A stretch of DNA of 64,000 nt from Rhizobium etli CFN 42 (GTDB taxonomy: Bacteria > Pseudomonadota > Alphaproteobacteria > Rhizobiales > Rhizobiaceae). The stretch is from the NCBI RefSeq assembly GCF_000092045.1, contig NC_007761.1, positions 2,421,001 through 2,485,000 of the forward strand. Reading direction: 5' to 3'. The position numbers were made by a program, and so were the translations under genes. Every line of letters begins with the position of its first letter. Within the stretch, counting starts at the first letter, position 1. Positions 28,831 to 38,540 of the stretch are shown here, one piece after another. The notes under the pieces were generated by a model. The model was not told where the DNA came from. It saw only the letters and a list, made by a program, of their open reading frames with translations, and did not search any database.

Positions 28831-30084
28831 CTATCTGAAAGCCACTTCCAGGTGCTGCCGGTCTTGCGCAATCACTCGGCAATTGGTTTCGAAGCCTTCT
28901 CCCTTGATGGCAAGAATGAATTCCGGAGGAATGCCTCTCGTATTGGAGACCGAAATGCCCGCACTCTCCGCGCCGAGAGATTTAACGGTGCAGTCGATCG
29001 TCGAACGCCGCTCGTTGAACAGGATCGAACCTGCTTTCAGTACCCGCCGGCGAGCGCTGATCGCGTGATCGGCGTGAATGGAGCTCCATGAGACGCAGCG
29101 GTTGCGGCCGCCGTTTTTGGCCTGGTACATTGCGGCATCCGCCTGCGCCAGCAGGGTCTCGATCTCCTTGCTGACGATAGAGAGTGCCGAGCTGCCCAAA
29201 CTCGCGGTGACATGCAGGACACCATGATCGCTGCGGACGGGCTGCGAGGCGATGGCGGCTCTGATCTTTTCGGCGACCGCGACTGCCCCATCCCGGTCAA
29301 CATGCGGCAGGACAACCGCGAACTCCTCGCCGCCGATCCGTCCGAACAAATCACCGGCGCGAAGGGTCGCCTTGCAGGCGGACGCCACCGCCTTGAGGAC
29401 AGCGTCTCCGGCGGCATGTCCATGCCTGTCGTTCACCTGTTTGAAATGGTCGATATCGAATACAATGCACGACAGGTCGTGCTGGTGCCGCAAAGCGAGC
29501 GCAATCAGCTGCTCGGCCTCCTGCTTGAAAGCGCGTCGCGTCATCGCCTCGGTCAGGCTGTCGGTGGCTGCCGACTGCATGAGCTCGAGGCGGTCCATCG
29601 CCGCCCCCGCCAGTTCCTCGAGAATGACAAGGTCTCTGCTGCTGAATGATCTTGGCCGGCGATCGATCGCGCACACCGTCCCGATCATATGCCCGAGTTT
29701 CGTTCTCAACGGCACACCGGCATAGAAGCGGATATGATCCTCGCCTGTCACCGCGGGGTGCTTCAGGAAGCGTGCATCCGTCGTGGCATCCTGCACGATG
29801 ACCGGCTCGTCGCAATCGACCACGCAGCGGCAGAACGTGTCGTCCAGCGGCACCTCATCGGCCGACAAGCCGGAACAGGCCTTGTACCACTGCCGATGGC
29901 CATCAATCAGGGATATGATGCCGATGTCGATGGAGAAGATCTGCTTTATCAGGCGGACAATCCGCTCGAAGCCTTCGTCTCTCGGCGTATCGAGCAGATC
30001 AAGCTGCTGCAGCGCAGCCAAACGGTCGTTTTCGCGCTGGCTCGCCTCGGGCGACGACTTTCCGAACACTCGTGCGACCACCAT
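28831..30084 (-). CDS. GAF-GGDEF-PilZ diguanylate cyclase
   Basis: 417 residues. An N-terminal GAF sensor domain (~25-165) is followed by a GGDEF cyclase domain with the active motif G251-G-E-E-F255 and a product-inhibition I-site R242-A-G-D245 five residues before it. The last ~90 residues look like a PilZ c-di-GMP receptor domain, beginning with a variant RxxxR-like stretch (RRRVLKAG) and containing the NTRGIPPEF turn. The protein could therefore make and sense c-di-GMP. No membrane segment: cytoplasmic. Convergent with the carboxypeptidase, 9 bp between stops. Confidence 0.88.
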   Translation of the reverse strand: MVVARVFGKSSPEASQRENDRLAALQQLDLLDTPRDEGFERIVRLIKQIFSIDIGIISLIDGHRQWYKACSGLSADEVPLDDTFCRCVVDCDEPVIVQDATTDARFLKHPAVTGEDHIRFYAGVPLRTKLGHMIGTVCAIDRRPRSFSSRDLVILEELAGAAMDRLELMQSAATDSLTEAMTRRAFKQEAEQLIALALRHQHDLSCIVFDIDHFKQVNDRHGHAAGDAVLKAVASACKATLRAGDLFGRIGGEEFAVVLPHVDRDGAVAVAEKIRAAIASQPVRSDHGVLHVTASLGSSALSIVSKEIETLLAQADAAMYQAKNGGRNRCVSWSSIHADHAISARRRVLKAGSILFNERRSTIDCTVKSLGAESAGISVSNTRGIPPEFILAIKGEGFETNCRVIAQDRQHLEVAFR

Positions 30085-30232
30085 GCAGCGTGCCTCCTGA
30101 TAGCGTTAACATGATGGGTTCCACAAATTCGTGAAAAATTTGAGTACGATCGCGGCCCTAAGCCCCGAGGGGGCCAGATTTTTTCAGAATCAGCAACTCT
30201 TGATATCGCGGCAGCGATCGCCAAACGCCGTC

Positions 30233-30844
30233 TCAGATTGAGCGCAGCGTCCAGCTGACGATCTCGGATACAACCGCGGCGAAAGCGCGATCGAGACCCT
30301 TGACGAAACCGACATTGTCGCCGCCAGCCGGTGCCATGGCGCGGAACACCTTCTGAGCGCGCACCGAGCCGTTGCGGTCGTTGAGAATCTTGGCGGAGAT
30401 TTCGACCACCGCTTGATTGCCGTTCGAAGCATCAATCTCGAACGAGCGGATGTCGGTGACGATCTGGTAGTCGATCGCCAGCCCCTGCCCCGGCATGCCG
30501 ACGCCGCCGAGCTTGCCGGAATTCTCGAAGGCTTCGACCAGTTTCGATTGCACGATGCGCGGCAGCTTGTCGCCCCACTGCGCCCGCGAAAGATATTGGA
30601 TTTCCGAAGGCGAAACGCGGATGACGATCTGCTCGCTGTCGAGCGCCCGCAACGCCGTCGGGCCGGCAATCAGGATCTGGCGGGATTTGGCCGCGGGTCC
30701 GTCGCCGTCGACGGCGCCCGACAAGTCATAGGTGTCGTTCTTGGCCGCGGTTCCGCATCCCGAAAGAATCAACGCCGTCAGCGGCAGCGCGATCACCGTT
30801 CCCCTGATCCACGAACGGCGCGACAACAGATGCGATGCGACCAT
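30233..30844 (-). CDS. ABC-type transport auxiliary lipoprotein (Mla/Pqi-linked)
   Basis: 203 residues with an N-terminal lipoprotein signal: basic start, hydrophobic core and lipobox LILSGCG, so it is anchored in a periplasm-facing membrane. The mature part matches the ABC auxiliary/PqiC-like fold (IVIRVSPSEIQYLSRAQWGDKLPRIVQSKLVEAFE). It is the last gene of the mlaE-F-D operon, 25 bp after the MCE gene. Expected to work with the MCE protein in moving phospholipids between the membranes. Confidence 0.88.
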   Translation of the reverse strand: MVASHLLSRRSWIRGTVIALPLTALILSGCGTAAKNDTYDLSGAVDGDGPAAKSRQILIAGPTALRALDSEQIVIRVSPSEIQYLSRAQWGDKLPRIVQSKLVEAFENSGKLGGVGMPGQGLAIDYQIVTDIRSFEIDASNGNQAVVEISAKILNDRNGSVRAQKVFRAMAPAGGDNVGFVKGLDRAFAAVVSEIVSWTLRSI

Positions 30845-30869
30845 ATTAGGCTACCCCTGACTTCCCCTG

Positions 30870-32240
30870 TTAACGCCGCGTCCGGCCGTCGTACTGCTTG
30901 ACCGTGTCTCCGCCGAAGATCAGGCGTTGCGGATTGCGGTCGAAGTTGCTGATCGTATCGTTGAGATTGCTCACGGTCCCGCGCATGTCATTGATGAGAG
31001 TCTGCACGTCGCGCAAGCCGGCGCTCGAGAATTTCTGCAGGTTATCCGCGATCGGACCGATTCGCGAATTCAGATTGTCGGCAACCTTCTTGAAGGATTC
31101 CAGCGTTTCGCGCGCCTCAGCGAACAGCGATTGCGTGTTGTCGGTTCCAAGCAGCGCATCGACCTTGATGAGAATGCCGTCGACGCGTGTCGAGGCCGAA
31201 TTCAGCTTGTTGGCAAGCTGCGACACGTCCTGGATCGTCTGGTCGATATCTTTCTGGCGCAACGAAACCGTGTTGGCGACGTCGCGAATCGAGGCGACTG
31301 CCACACGCGCATCCTTTGTGGCCTGCGAGATATCGTCGACCGACCCCTTGATTTTCGCCGGGTCGATCTGGGCGACGAGCGTATCGACGCGGTCGAGCGT
31401 TGCCTGCGCCTGCTTGCCGAAATCGTTGAAGGTGGTGGCCGTCTCGTCGAACTTCTGGATCGCGCCCTTCAGATCGCCCGAGGCGTCGGCGACATTGGCA
31501 GTGATCTTCTCGGCATTGGAGACGATATTGTCGATCTTCTGAGCGTCGACGGCCCTGACCAGCGATTCCACGGCCTGAAGCGTCGAATCCACACGCCCGG
31601 AAACCGCCTTCACCGTGTTGGAGAGCTCGCCGACGCTCTGCAGGAAGGCGTCGATATTGTCGGAATTCTTGGCCAGCGCATCCGAGAAGGTTTCGGCATT
31701 CTTGAACGTCTGGGTCAGCGGAGCACGCGAATCTTCGATGAAACCCTGAAGTTCGCCGACCGCGTCATTGGCGCGATCAAGGATCTTGTCGGCGGTCGCC
31801 AGAAGATTGGTGACGCTCGACTGGTCGGCAACGATGACGGCGCGTTTGCCGTTTTCGATCGCATGTTTAAGGATACTCTCCTCACCCTTGCGGCCGCCCG
31901 ATAGTTCGATATAGGCGGCCCCCGTCAGGCCCTGAATTTCAAGGGCGGCTTTGGTGGAGGGGTAGATCGGTGCGTCCGTGCGCACCTGGGTGAAGGCCAA
32001 CGAATATTGCGGATCGTCGGCATCGATCGACAGCGTCTGCACCGAGCCCACCTGGATACCGTTGAAGCGCACCGGCGAGCCGACGCTGAGCCCGTTCGCC
32101 GAGCCGGGAATACGTACGATCAACTCCGTCATCGGGCCGCCACGGCCATATTCGGCCATCCAGTAGACGAAGCCGAAGGCGGCCGCGATCACCAGCACCG
32201 TGAAAAAACCGACAATCGTATAATTGGCTTTGGTTTCCAT
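30870..32240 (-). CDS. mlaD: MCE-domain lipid transport protein (MlaD family)
   Basis: 456 residues. One N-terminal membrane helix (YTIVGFFTVLVIAAAFGFVYWM, ~7-28) is followed by a single MCE domain (~38-115; NGLSVGSPVRFNGIQVGSV) and a long helical region of ~300 residues built of VxxLSNTVKAVSGRVDSTLQ-like heptads, expected to extend across the periplasm. Much longer than E. coli MlaD, similar to other rhizobial MCE proteins. Substrate-binding ring component of the ABC transporter encoded by the flanking genes. Confidence 0.92.
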   Translation of the reverse strand: METKANYTIVGFFTVLVIAAAFGFVYWMAEYGRGGPMTELIVRIPGSANGLSVGSPVRFNGIQVGSVQTLSIDADDPQYSLAFTQVRTDAPIYPSTKAALEIQGLTGAAYIELSGGRKGEESILKHAIENGKRAVIVADQSSVTNLLATADKILDRANDAVGELQGFIEDSRAPLTQTFKNAETFSDALAKNSDNIDAFLQSVGELSNTVKAVSGRVDSTLQAVESLVRAVDAQKIDNIVSNAEKITANVADASGDLKGAIQKFDETATTFNDFGKQAQATLDRVDTLVAQIDPAKIKGSVDDISQATKDARVAVASIRDVANTVSLRQKDIDQTIQDVSQLANKLNSASTRVDGILIKVDALLGTDNTQSLFAEARETLESFKKVADNLNSRIGPIADNLQKFSSAGLRDVQTLINDMRGTVSNLNDTISNFDRNPQRLIFGGDTVKQYDGRTRR

Positions 32241-32248
32241 CTATCCGG

Positions 32249-33094
32249 TCACTTCCCGCCGCTGCCGTTGCCGGGCCGCGCGCCATTGTCCTGCGGCACG
32301 ATCGACCGTGCTCGCTTACCTTTGAAATAGGCCCGCACCCACGGATCGTCATAGGCCAGCATGTCGTCGATCGTGCCTTCCACCATTACCCGCTTCTTTC
32401 CGAGCACGGCAATACGGTCACAAACCGAAAACAGGCTGTCGAGGTCGTGCGTCACCATATAGACGGTCAGTCCGAGACTATCGCGCAGATTGGCGATGAG
32501 TTCGTCGAACTCGGCCGCTCCGATCGGATCGAGACCTGAAGTCGGTTCGTCCAGAAAGACGAGCTCGGGATCGAGCGCCAAGGCGCGGGCAAGCGCGGCG
32601 CGCTTGATCATGCCGCCCGAAAGCTCGGACGGATATTTGTCGGCGGCGTCGGCCGCAAGCCCCACCATGCGGATCTTCAGATGCGCCAGCTCATCCATCA
32701 GCGAGCGCGGCAGATCGAGATATTCGCGCATCGGCACCTGGATGTTTTCCTTGACGGTCAGCGACGAAAACAATGCGCCCTGCTGGAACAGCACGCCGAG
32801 GCGCATGTCGAGCGCGTTGCGCTGCGGCTCATTGAGCTCGTCGAAGTCCTGGCCGAGGATCTTGATCGTGCCTGAGCGGCGCGGCAGCAGCCGCAGCACC
32901 GTGCGCATCAGCACCGATTTGCCGGTGCCCGACGCACCGACGAAGCCGAGGATCTCGCCGCGATAGATATCGAGGTTCAGATTGTCGAGCACCACCTTGG
33001 AGCCAAAGGCGACAGTGACGTCGCGCGCCGAAAGCACGACATCCCTGCCTTGTCCTTCGCTTTCGATCGGTTGCTCGTCCACGCTTCCCGCCAT
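32249..33094 (-). CDS. mlaF: ABC transporter ATPase (MlaF family)
   Basis: 281 residues from the ATG at 33092-33094, one base after the mlaE stop. Walker A GASGTGKS, signature LSGGMIKRAALARAL, Walker B LVFLDEPTSGLDP and the switch histidine in VTHDLDS are all present. The GMIKR form of the signature is characteristic of MlaF ATPases. Powers lipid movement by the MlaE permease; the C-terminal tail (RARSIVPQDNG) is typical of the rhizobial branch. Confidence 0.94.
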   Translation of the reverse strand: MAGSVDEQPIESEGQGRDVVLSARDVTVAFGSKVVLDNLNLDIYRGEILGFVGASGTGKSVLMRTVLRLLPRRSGTIKILGQDFDELNEPQRNALDMRLGVLFQQGALFSSLTVKENIQVPMREYLDLPRSLMDELAHLKIRMVGLAADAADKYPSELSGGMIKRAALARALALDPELVFLDEPTSGLDPIGAAEFDELIANLRDSLGLTVYMVTHDLDSLFSVCDRIAVLGKKRVMVEGTIDDMLAYDDPWVRAYFKGKRARSIVPQDNGARPGNGSGGK

Positions 33095-33095
33095 G

Positions 33096-34265
33096 CTAGA
33101 AATCGATCGCTGCATAGAACATCGCAAAAAGCCCGTCCATCAGGATGACGACGAAAATCGCCTTCACCACCGAGGCCGTCACGTGCTGACCGAGCGACTC
33201 CGCACTGCCGCCGACCTTCAAGCCTTCGACTGCAGCGACGATACCGATGACGAGCGCCATGAACGGCGCCTTGATCATGCCCGACAGCACGGTCGACAGC
33301 GTAATCGCCTCGTGCAGCCGCGCCAGGAAATTGGCGAAGGTGATGCCGGAATAGCCCCAGGCGACGACCGCAGCCCCCGCCAGCGAGGCAAAGTTCGCCA
33401 ACACCGTCAGAAGCGGCAACGCAATGGTCAGCGCCACCAGCCGCGGGAAAATCAGTACGCCGATCGGGTTCAGCCCCATTACTTTCAGCGCGTCGATCTC
33501 CTCGCGCATCTTCATCGAGCCGATTTCAGCAGTGATCGCGCTGCCGGAGCGGCCGGCGATCATGATCGAGGTCAGCAGCACGCCGATTTCGCGCAGCTGC
33601 AGAATGCCGACGAGATCGACGACGAACACCTCTGCCCCGAAATAACGCAGCTGGAAGGCGCCCTGCTGGGCGATGATCGCTCCGATCAGAAACGACATCA
33701 GCAGGATAATCGGAACGGCGCGCACACCCATGTGATCGATCTGGTTGACGATCGAGGCCGGCGAAACGCCACTGCCGCGGCCGAGCTTCATCTGTGCCCC
33801 GCGGACCGCCGAGCCAAGGATATACATCGAGGCGGCCAGATTGTCCCAGATGTCGTAGGTCATCTTGCCCAGCGGCGCCAAGATACGCGCGGCAAGCGAG
33901 ACCTTTTCCTTCTGTTCCGGCTCCGGTTTGGCCGGTTCCTCGGAAAACATCTCCAGCATCTCGTCGATATGAGGATTGGTACCGACGAAGCGCACCGTGC
34001 GGCCGGCCGCTTCCTCCTGCTTCTTCAACCGGCACAGAAGCCAGATACCGGCGGTATCGATGTCCGATACATCGGAGAGATCGAGCGTCAGATTGCCGGT
34101 CTTCTCTCGCTGAAGCTTTTCGAACTCGTGCAGCACAAGATGCACATAGGCGCTGCGCCAGTTGCCGCTGAGACGAACATGCTGCCCCGAACCATCTGAC
34201 CGGTCGTCCACTTGCAGTGAGGCGGCGTTGCGATTCTCGGCGTTCAAGATACTTGTGTCTTTCAA
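33096..34265 (-). CDS. mlaE: STAS-MlaE fusion permease
   Basis: 389 residues. The first ~115 residues form a STAS domain (VRLSGNWRSAYVHLVLHEF, LDLSDVSDIDTAGIWLLCRL), the part supplied by separate MlaB in E. coli; the rest is the MlaE permease with about five membrane helices and the conserved LREIGVLLTSIMIAGRSGSAITAEIGSM stretch, written here only as the family landmark. First gene of the operon mlaE-mlaF-mlaD-lipoprotein. The promoter must be in the ~100 bp shared with the divergent epimerase gene. Confidence 0.94.
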   Translation of the reverse strand: MKDTSILNAENRNAASLQVDDRSDGSGQHVRLSGNWRSAYVHLVLHEFEKLQREKTGNLTLDLSDVSDIDTAGIWLLCRLKKQEEAAGRTVRFVGTNPHIDEMLEMFSEEPAKPEPEQKEKVSLAARILAPLGKMTYDIWDNLAASMYILGSAVRGAQMKLGRGSGVSPASIVNQIDHMGVRAVPIILLMSFLIGAIIAQQGAFQLRYFGAEVFVVDLVGILQLREIGVLLTSIMIAGRSGSAITAEIGSMKMREEIDALKVMGLNPIGVLIFPRLVALTIALPLLTVLANFASLAGAAVVAWGYSGITFANFLARLHEAITLSTVLSGMIKAPFMALVIGIVAAVEGLKVGGSAESLGQHVTASVVKAIFVVILMDGLFAMFYAAIDF

Positions 34266-34365
34266 GGCTTACGGCGACATTGCCGACTCGCGAAGCGGAT
34301 CATCGCCGCCGGCGCGTCAATATACAGAAGCAACGTCCAATTTCCATGCTCGCAGGATAGCAATA

Positions 34366-35349
34366 ATGCCGCGCACCCTGGATATCCAGATGAATTCCTT
34401 TCCGATTGCCGGGACCTTCACCATCTCGCGCGGCGCAAAGACAAAGGCCGAGGTCATTACCTGCACAGTCACGGAAGAAGGCGTGCAAGGGCACGGCGAA
34501 TGCGTGCCCTACCGCCGCTACGGCGAGACCATGGAGAGCGTCTTCGCCCAGATCGATGCAGCGCGCCCGCTGGTCGAATCCGGCATTGCGAGCGACGATC
34601 TCTTGTCGGCGATGCCGCCGGGTGCGGCACGCAACGCCGTTGATTGCGCGCTCTGGGATCTCGAAGCAAAACGGACGGGCCAAACGGTCGCCACCCGCCT
34701 CGGCCTTGCGGCGCTCAAACCGCTCACGACAGCCTACACCATCTCGCTCGGTGAGCCTGAAGTGATGGCCGCGCAGGCGCGCGAACATGCCGGTCGCGCT
34801 CTGCTCAAGGTCAAGGTCGGCACTGGCGACGACGAAAGCCGCATCCGCGCCGTCCGCGTAGCCGCACCCAATGCTGCAATCATTCTCGATGCCAACGAGG
34901 GCTGGCCTGAGGCCGATCTTGAACGGCATCTCCATGTTGCCGCCGAGGCCGGTGTCGCCCTCGTAGAGCAACCGCTGCCGGCGGGCCACGATGCGCTGCT
35001 TGCCGAAATCCGCCGCCCGCTGCTGGTCTGCGCCGACGAGAGTGTGCATCACACCGGAGACCTCGCAAGCCTTGCCGACCGTTACGATGCGATCAACATC
35101 AAGCTCGACAAAACAGGCGGCCTTACGGAGGCCTTGGCGATGAAGGCCGAAGCCGAGAGACTCGGCTTTTCGATCATGATCGGCTGCATGGTCGGCACCT
35201 CGCTCGCCATGGCACCGGCCGTGCTGCTCGCGCAGAATGCCGATTTCGTCGATCTCGACGGACCGCTGCTGCTTGCACGCGACCGCGAACACGGCCTGCG
35301 CTACGCCGCTTCTCTGGTCTTTCCACCGGAAAGCGCCCTCTGGGGCTGA
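34366..35349 (+). CDS. dipeptide epimerase, enolase superfamily
   Basis: 327 residues from the ATG at 34366 with AGGA nine bases upstream. Muconate-lactonizing/L-Ala-D/L-Glu epimerase branch: the KxK motif (LLKVKVG) with the catalytic lysine, metal ligands in ILDANEGW, VEQPLP and VCADESV, and the second lysine in NIKLDKTGG. Predicted to recycle murein peptides by epimerising L-Ala-D-Glu; N-acetyl-D-Glu racemase (DgcA) is an alternative. Its last 49 bases overlap the convergent MFS gene. Confidence 0.9.
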   Translation: MPRTLDIQMNSFPIAGTFTISRGAKTKAEVITCTVTEEGVQGHGECVPYRRYGETMESVFAQIDAARPLVESGIASDDLLSAMPPGAARNAVDCALWDLEAKRTGQTVATRLGLAALKPLTTAYTISLGEPEVMAAQAREHAGRALLKVKVGTGDDESRIRAVRVAAPNAAIILDANEGWPEADLERHLHVAAEAGVALVEQPLPAGHDALLAEIRRPLLVCADESVHHTGDLASLADRYDAINIKLDKTGGLTEALAMKAEAERLGFSIMIGCMVGTSLAMAPAVLLAQNADFVDLDGPLLLARDREHGLRYAASLVFPPESALWG

Positions 35350-36518
35350 AGATAATAGGCTGAGATGACGAGCCCGAGGCCGGAAAGCGCGACGAGCGCC
35401 ATGACGTAATAGCTGACGAGGCCGAGCCAGGCGTAGAGATAGCCCGAAGCGACGGTCATCAAGCCCATCGCCATGCCGACATAAAAGAAATAGGCGCCCT
35501 GCGCCGAGGCCTCCTGCGTTTCCTGCACCGTCGCCACGATCCGCCGCTGCACGCCAGTATGCACGAAGGCATAGGTGAAGCCGTGGAAGCATTGCAGCAG
35601 GAAGAAGCCGGCAAAGCCGGCATTCATGGGAAATAGGATCCAGCGGCAGACGCTGACAGCGCAGCCGAAGCGGATCAGCGTCCAGGCGTTGAAGCGTCGA
35701 TTGAGACGCTTCGACAGGAAGAACACCATCACCTCGGAGGCAACGCCGGCGCTCCAGAGCAAACCGACCTGCGCGCCGGAAAAGCCGAGCTGATGCCAAT
35801 AGATCGAGGAAAAGGCATTGAGCACCGCATGGCTCGACTGCTGGATGGCGACCCCGATCAGAAGCAGCAGCAAATGCGGTTCGCGCAGGCCGCGACCTGT
35901 GGCCGCCGGAAGGTCGATCGGCTGGCCGCGCCGCCGCGTCGGCCCGATCCGCGGACAGAAGATCGCCATCACCACCGTCATCGTGAAGCCGAACACCATG
36001 ACGATGAGCACCATGCTGCCGCCCCACCGACTTATCAGCTGACCGCCGAGGAGCGTCGAGATGATGAAGGCGATCGACCCCCACACCCGCATTGCCCCAT
36101 AGTCGAGTCCCCAGCGGCGCACGCCCGAAATCACGATCGATTCGACGACCGGCAGATAAGGCGCAAAGGTAGCGCCCTGCAGGGCGAAGACGATCGTCAC
36201 CGGCCAGAAGCTCGTTGTCCAATAAAGCGCGATTGCCGTCAGCAGCGACAGGGCGCTCGACCAGAGCAACACGTCGGCGCGCTCCTTCATGCGGTCGGCG
36301 ATCATGGCGACGACAGGCGCCACCAGGACGCGAACGACCATGGGTATGGCAAGGATGATGCCGATTTCATGGTCGCTGAAACTGTGGGTTTCCAGCCATA
36401 CCGGGAAGAATGGCAGCACAACGCCATTGACGAGAAGCGGCGCGCAATAGGATAGCGCGCTGAGCAGCCGGAAGCGCGGCGGCGCTCCCTCACCCGGGAA
36501 ATGTTGAGCGGGAATCAT
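35301..36518 (-). CDS. MFS transporter, phenylpropionate permease-like
   Basis: 405 residues with twelve predicted membrane segments. The N-terminal LSYCAPLLVNGVVLPFFPVWLETHSFSDHEIG pattern, quoted in part, is that of the PPP/HcaT (MFS_1-like nucleoside/phenylpropionate) family. The substrate cannot be assigned. Start at the ATG 36516-36518. The 3' end runs 49 bp into the opposite epimerase gene, so the two messages overlap tail to tail. Confidence 0.83.
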   Translation of the reverse strand: MIPAQHFPGEGAPPRFRLLSALSYCAPLLVNGVVLPFFPVWLETHSFSDHEIGIILAIPMVVRVLVAPVVAMIADRMKERADVLLWSSALSLLTAIALYWTTSFWPVTIVFALQGATFAPYLPVVESIVISGVRRWGLDYGAMRVWGSIAFIISTLLGGQLISRWGGSMVLIVMVFGFTMTVVMAIFCPRIGPTRRRGQPIDLPAATGRGLREPHLLLLLIGVAIQQSSHAVLNAFSSIYWHQLGFSGAQVGLLWSAGVASEVMVFFLSKRLNRRFNAWTLIRFGCAVSVCRWILFPMNAGFAGFFLLQCFHGFTYAFVHTGVQRRIVATVQETQEASAQGAYFFYVGMAMGLMTVASGYLYAWLGLVSYYVMALVALSGLGLVISAYYLQPQRALSGGKTREAA

Positions 36519-36681
36519 GGGTGGACCTGAAGGAAACTGGACGTTGTCCTAACACACCACCCGGGAGGCGACTATTGCGAGAAATAGCCGTCCGGAAACG
36601 TTTTAAGAAATAAATTGGCCTGTCACCTCGCAGTAACGGCTAAATTGCTGGAGAGCCGTCACGATTGCGGCGGCGCTAAAA

Positions 36682-37524
36682 TCACGCCGCCTGCGGGGCG
36701 AGTTCCGCCTCTTCGGGACGCTCAACGGCGGTAAGCGCCGGTACGGCGATGGCAAGCGCCCGCCAGGTGATCAGTTCGAAGGTGCCGTCGGCATGTTCGG
36801 CAACCGCCGTGCAGCTTTCCACCCAGTCACCCGTGTTGATGTAGCGAATGCCGTCCATGTCCTGGATGATGGCGTGGTGGATGTGACCGCAGATCACGCC
36901 GTCGGCGCCGCTCTTGCGGGCCTCTTCGGCCACGACGCGCTCGAACTCGCCGATGAAATTGACCGCATGCTTGACCTGCAGCTTCGCCCAGGCGGAGAAC
37001 GACCAATAGGGCATGCCGAGGCGGCGGCGTACGGCCGCGAGCAGAATGTTGATCCGGATCGCCGTATCATAGGCCCAGTCGCCGAGATAGGCGAGCAGGC
37101 GGGCGTTACGGACGACGACGTCGAACTCGTCGCCGTGCAGGATCAGGTATTTCTTGCCGTCCGCGCCGACATGCATCATACGCTCGACGACCTCGATGCC
37201 GCCGAAATGCATGCCCGGGAAGTCGCGTAGAAATTCGTCATGATTGCCTGGGATATAAACGACGCGGGTCCCCTTGCGCGCCTTGCGCAACAGCTTCTGG
37301 ACGACGTCGTTGCAGACCTGCGGCCAATACCAGTTGCGCTTCAGGCGCCAGCCGTCGACGATGTCGCCGACGAGCACGATCGTGTCCGCCTCGTGGTAGC
37401 GCAGGAAATCCAGCAGGAAATCAGCCTTCGCGGCCTTCGAGCCGAGATGGACATCGGAAATGAAGAGCGTGCGGAAATGTCTGGGTTCCATCATGTCTAT
37501 CACGAGCTGCCGCTCATGCCCCAT
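36682..37524 (-). CDS. LpxH-like metallophosphatase (UDP-2,3-diacylglucosamine hydrolase type)
   Basis: 280 residues. Calcineurin-type metal motifs are complete: ISDVHLGS, VLVGDIVDGW, PGNHDE, HGDEFD and GHIHH. It resembles the LpxH-like hydrolases widespread in Rhizobiales, which may act on UDP-2,3-diacylglucosamine in lipid A synthesis; many alphaproteobacteria use LpxI for this step, so the role is not certain. Start taken at 37524; an internal Met pair at 37494 (MMEPRHFRT) is also possible. No neighbours in the pathway. Confidence 0.82.
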   Translation of the reverse strand: MGHERQLVIDMMEPRHFRTLFISDVHLGSKAAKADFLLDFLRYHEADTIVLVGDIVDGWRLKRNWYWPQVCNDVVQKLLRKARKGTRVVYIPGNHDEFLRDFPGMHFGGIEVVERMMHVGADGKKYLILHGDEFDVVVRNARLLAYLGDWAYDTAIRINILLAAVRRRLGMPYWSFSAWAKLQVKHAVNFIGEFERVVAEEARKSGADGVICGHIHHAIIQDMDGIRYINTGDWVESCTAVAEHADGTFELITWRALAIAVPALTAVERPEEAELAPQAA

Positions 37525-37716
37525 CTTTCATCTAGCCTTCCAAAACCAGACTCGTGTTTCAGGAAGATGACAAGCTGGGGAAAAGCCCTGCGAAGCTGGT
37601 TATCCCAAGTGGAATAAGCTTATCGTCGCGGCGCAAATTGCCTTCCCGCAATGTTGCCCTGCGCATCGCTCGCGTTCATGATGCGGCGATTCCACGTCCG
37701 CAATGCGGGGAGGCTG

Positions 37717-38466
37717 ATGCGCCTTTTTCTCGTTCGCCACGGCGAATCCCTCGGCAACATCGACGAACGGGCCTATCGCCAGTTCGGCGATCACAGCGTG
37801 CCCCTGACGCAATGGGGCTATCGGCAGGCTTTGGAGGCCGGCTGCGTGATCACATCCTATCTGCGGGGATTGCCGGATGACGGATTTCAGAAGCTGCGCA
37901 TCTGGTACTCCCCGTTTCTGAGAACACGACAGAGCAAGGATGCGTTGCTCGAAGCCCTTCCGGAAGATTTCGTCAGCGATGTCAGGGAAGATTATCTGCT
38001 GCGCGAACAGGATTTCGGCCTCTTCACCGAAATCTATGACCAGGCCGAAAGAAAACAGAAGTTCCCGGAAGAATTCGAAAAATGGGCGCGGCTACGCAGC
38101 AATAGCGGCAAGTTTTATGCGCGTCCACCCGATGGCGAAAGCCGGGCGGATGTTGCCCAACGGGTTCGCCTCTTCCTCCAGACGGTCATGCGCGACGGCG
38201 AGAACGACGACCAGAACATCGCCATTGTCGGCCACGGCGTTACCAATCGGGCGGTCGAAATGAACTTTCTGCACCGCCCTGTCGAATGGTTCGAGCGCTC
38301 CGACAATCCCGGAAATGCCGACGTTACGCTGATCGAGGGCACGCGCTCGCAAGGCTATGCGTCAATCCTGCTGCACCGTGCGGCCGACCGGCTGCCTGGA
38401 GAGGAAGGCGAGCTGCGCGATGCCCATGGTGCCGACGTGACGATCACCCCGAGACTTGGTGGCTGA
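37717..38466 (+). CDS. histidine phosphatase (phosphoglycerate mutase-like)
   Basis: 249 residues from the ATG at 37717; GGGGAGG lies immediately upstream. The RHG motif is LFLVRHGESLGN and the second catalytic histidine is in IAIVGHGVTNRAVEM. The middle region is longer than in SixA and includes YSPFLRTRQSKDALLEAL. True cofactor-dependent phosphoglycerate mutases differ in the insert, so a broad-specificity phosphatase is more likely. Divergent from the metallophosphatase gene. Substrate unknown. Confidence 0.85.
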   Translation: MRLFLVRHGESLGNIDERAYRQFGDHSVPLTQWGYRQALEAGCVITSYLRGLPDDGFQKLRIWYSPFLRTRQSKDALLEALPEDFVSDVREDYLLREQDFGLFTEIYDQAERKQKFPEEFEKWARLRSNSGKFYARPPDGESRADVAQRVRLFLQTVMRDGENDDQNIAIVGHGVTNRAVEMNFLHRPVEWFERSDNPGNADVTLIEGTRSQGYASILLHRAADRLPGEEGELRDAHGADVTITPRLGG

Positions 38467-38540
38467 TCCTGCACAGCAAAGATGAGGCTCGGATCCATTT
38501 CATCGTTTCGGTGTCTGCTCCAGTTGGCGCACCACGACTT

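Noticed and set aside
34300..36222. 640-codon minus-strand frame spanning the epimerase and MFS genes
   Set aside because: It runs through two well-supported genes in other frames and encodes Arg/Ala/Asp-rich nonsense without motifs.
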